Shown: piece after piece, positions 63,419-64,000 of the stretch
Position numbering within the stretch: position 1 is the first letter of the stretch
Layout: each line of letters opens with the position of its first letter
Assembly: GCF_001425045.1 (NCBI RefSeq)
Contig: NZ_LMDJ01000004.1
Location: 124,322 to 188,321, forward strand
From: Massilia sp. Root351
GTDB lineage: Bacteria; Pseudomonadota; Gammaproteobacteria; Burkholderiales; Burkholderiaceae_D
Direction of reading: 5' to 3'
Length of the DNA stretch: 64,000 nt
Made by a program: the position numbers and the translations under genes
Notes under the pieces: generated by a model
Told to the model about the DNA's origin: nothing
The model's input: only the letters and a program-made list of their open reading frames with translations
The model's database searches: none

Positions 63419-64000
63419 CTATTTCTCCAGAGTGGCCGGCGCCGGGCGTTTGCACAGCCAGGCGAAATCGGCCTCGATACAGGTGGCGGCGGCCGGGCCG
63501 CCCATCAATTGCTCCGCCTCGGCGCGCTGCGCGAAATCGTCCTTGAAGAAGACGAAGCCGGTCGCTTGCGTGCCATGGGTGGCGATTTCTGCGGCGTAAT
63601 TATCGCAGGGCCGCTTGACCCGCGCCACATAGCCGGTGGACACCGTCATGTGCTGCTTGACCGCGTACAGCATGGTCGGCAGGTGGGTCAGCGTGGGCGA
63701 GGCCTTGCTGCAGCCGAACGGCGGATAGACCTGCAGCGCGCGGGTGGACGGGCCGAAGAAGCCGCGCCACACCGGCTGCGTGATGCGCTCGGTCACGCCC
63801 AGCGCCACCGTGTCGCGCACCAGGCGCTGGTGCGGACCCAGGTCCCAGATGTGCAGCACCAGCAGCGCGGCCAGCAGCGCGGCGGCGCGGCGCGGCGCCT
63901 GGTAGCGCCACAGCGTGATGACGGTAAAGGCGGTGAGCGCGTAGCCGACCGGCCAGAAGAAGCGGCCCGAGCTGCGCATGACCGAGGTCAGCTTGGCGGT
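63419..64000 (-). CDS. DUF6311-like membrane protein (5' end cut by window edge)
   Basis: The C-terminal 193 residues of a larger protein. Two membrane helices (GYALTAFTVITLWRY and AALLAALLVLHIWDL) follow the conserved MRSSGRFFWPVGY. A soluble C-terminal domain contains two or three cysteines (FGCSKASP, CDNYAAEI). The SGRFFWPVGY motif is what I remember of DUF6311 proteins next to surface-glycan genes. Translated with the GtrB-like gene. Confidence 0.75.
   Translation of the reverse strand, partial: TAKLTSVMRSSGRFFWPVGYALTAFTVITLWRYQAPRRAAALLAALLVLHIWDLGPHQRLVRDTVALGVTERITQPVWRGFFGPSTRALQVYPPFGCSKASPTLTHLPTMLYAVKQHMTVSTGYVARVKRPCDNYAAEIATHGTQATGFVFFKDDFAQRAEAEQLMGGPAAATCIEADFAWLCKRPAPATLEK

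Overview
The window is GC-rich, densely packed bacterial chromosome. I read it as a member of the Oxalobacteraceae (Massilia/Duganella/Janthinobacterium-like Betaproteobacteria). The signs are the rpsU-yqeY-dnaG-rpoD order, a betaproteobacterial-type RpoD with a long acidic insert, the YbiB/BaiN/TsaD/AroG neighbourhood, and many c-di-GMP genes. It looks like core chromosome with lineage-specific additions. I see no prophage, intact insertion sequence, rRNA or CRISPR array.

Region by region. 1-6.1 kb: a truncated MarR regulator, then a DctS/DctR-type two-component system divergent from a dctPQM TRAP transporter for C4-dicarboxylates. 6.1-8.9 kb: a probable 6S RNA with a very clear terminator, ogt overlapping xerD, a small charged protein and an Ig-fold lipoprotein. 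8.9-14.1 kb (minus): a three-gene RND efflux operon (adaptor, pump, unknown exported protein). 14.3-21.0 kb: a large PAS-GGDEF-EAL protein, an EEP-family phosphodiesterase/nuclease, ybaK, plsY, a FrnE-like DsbA protein and a GAF-GGDEF protein with a degenerate active site. 21.0-24.5 kb: a tightly coupled DUF427/ATPase/YdjM-like trio and a voltage-gated potassium channel. 24.5-27.3 kb: an SDR dehydrogenase and two tandem LysR regulators. 27.3-30.5 kb: a nitrate/nitrite ABC transporter behind a clear sigma-54 promoter. 30.5-35.6 kb: tsaD, a NirD-like protein without the iron-sulfur region, aroG, ybiB and a BaiN-like flavoprotein. 35.7-41.3 kb: the macromolecular synthesis cluster rpsU-yqeY-dnaG-rpoD followed by tRNA-Ile(CAU). 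41.3-49.7 kb: a cold-shock pseudogene, DUF4242, two divergent alpha/beta hydrolase paralogues, regulator/transport pairs (MarR with a siderophore-interacting protein, HxlR with an MFS exporter) and several unknown proteins. 49.8-57.6 kb: Ala/Pro-rich membrane proteins, an LpxO-like hydroxylase, a chemoreceptor and a two-component-propeller diguanylate cyclase. 57.8-64 kb: a DEAD-box helicase coupled to a glycosyltransferase/GtrA operon, facing a GtrB-like transferase and a DUF6311 protein that runs off the end.

The themes are environmental sensing and second-messenger signalling (three GGDEF proteins, a chemoreceptor, two-component and one-component regulators), organic-acid and nitrate uptake, efflux, and surface glycan/lipid modification. 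The features most worth a second look are a family of palindromic intergenic elements with conserved ends and core but swapped, still self-complementary inner arms (23.3 and 31.7 kb), a NirD-like protein missing the whole Rieske segment, a diguanylate cyclase-like receptor with GGQEI in place of GGDEF, and several paired operator palindromes beside divergent regulators.
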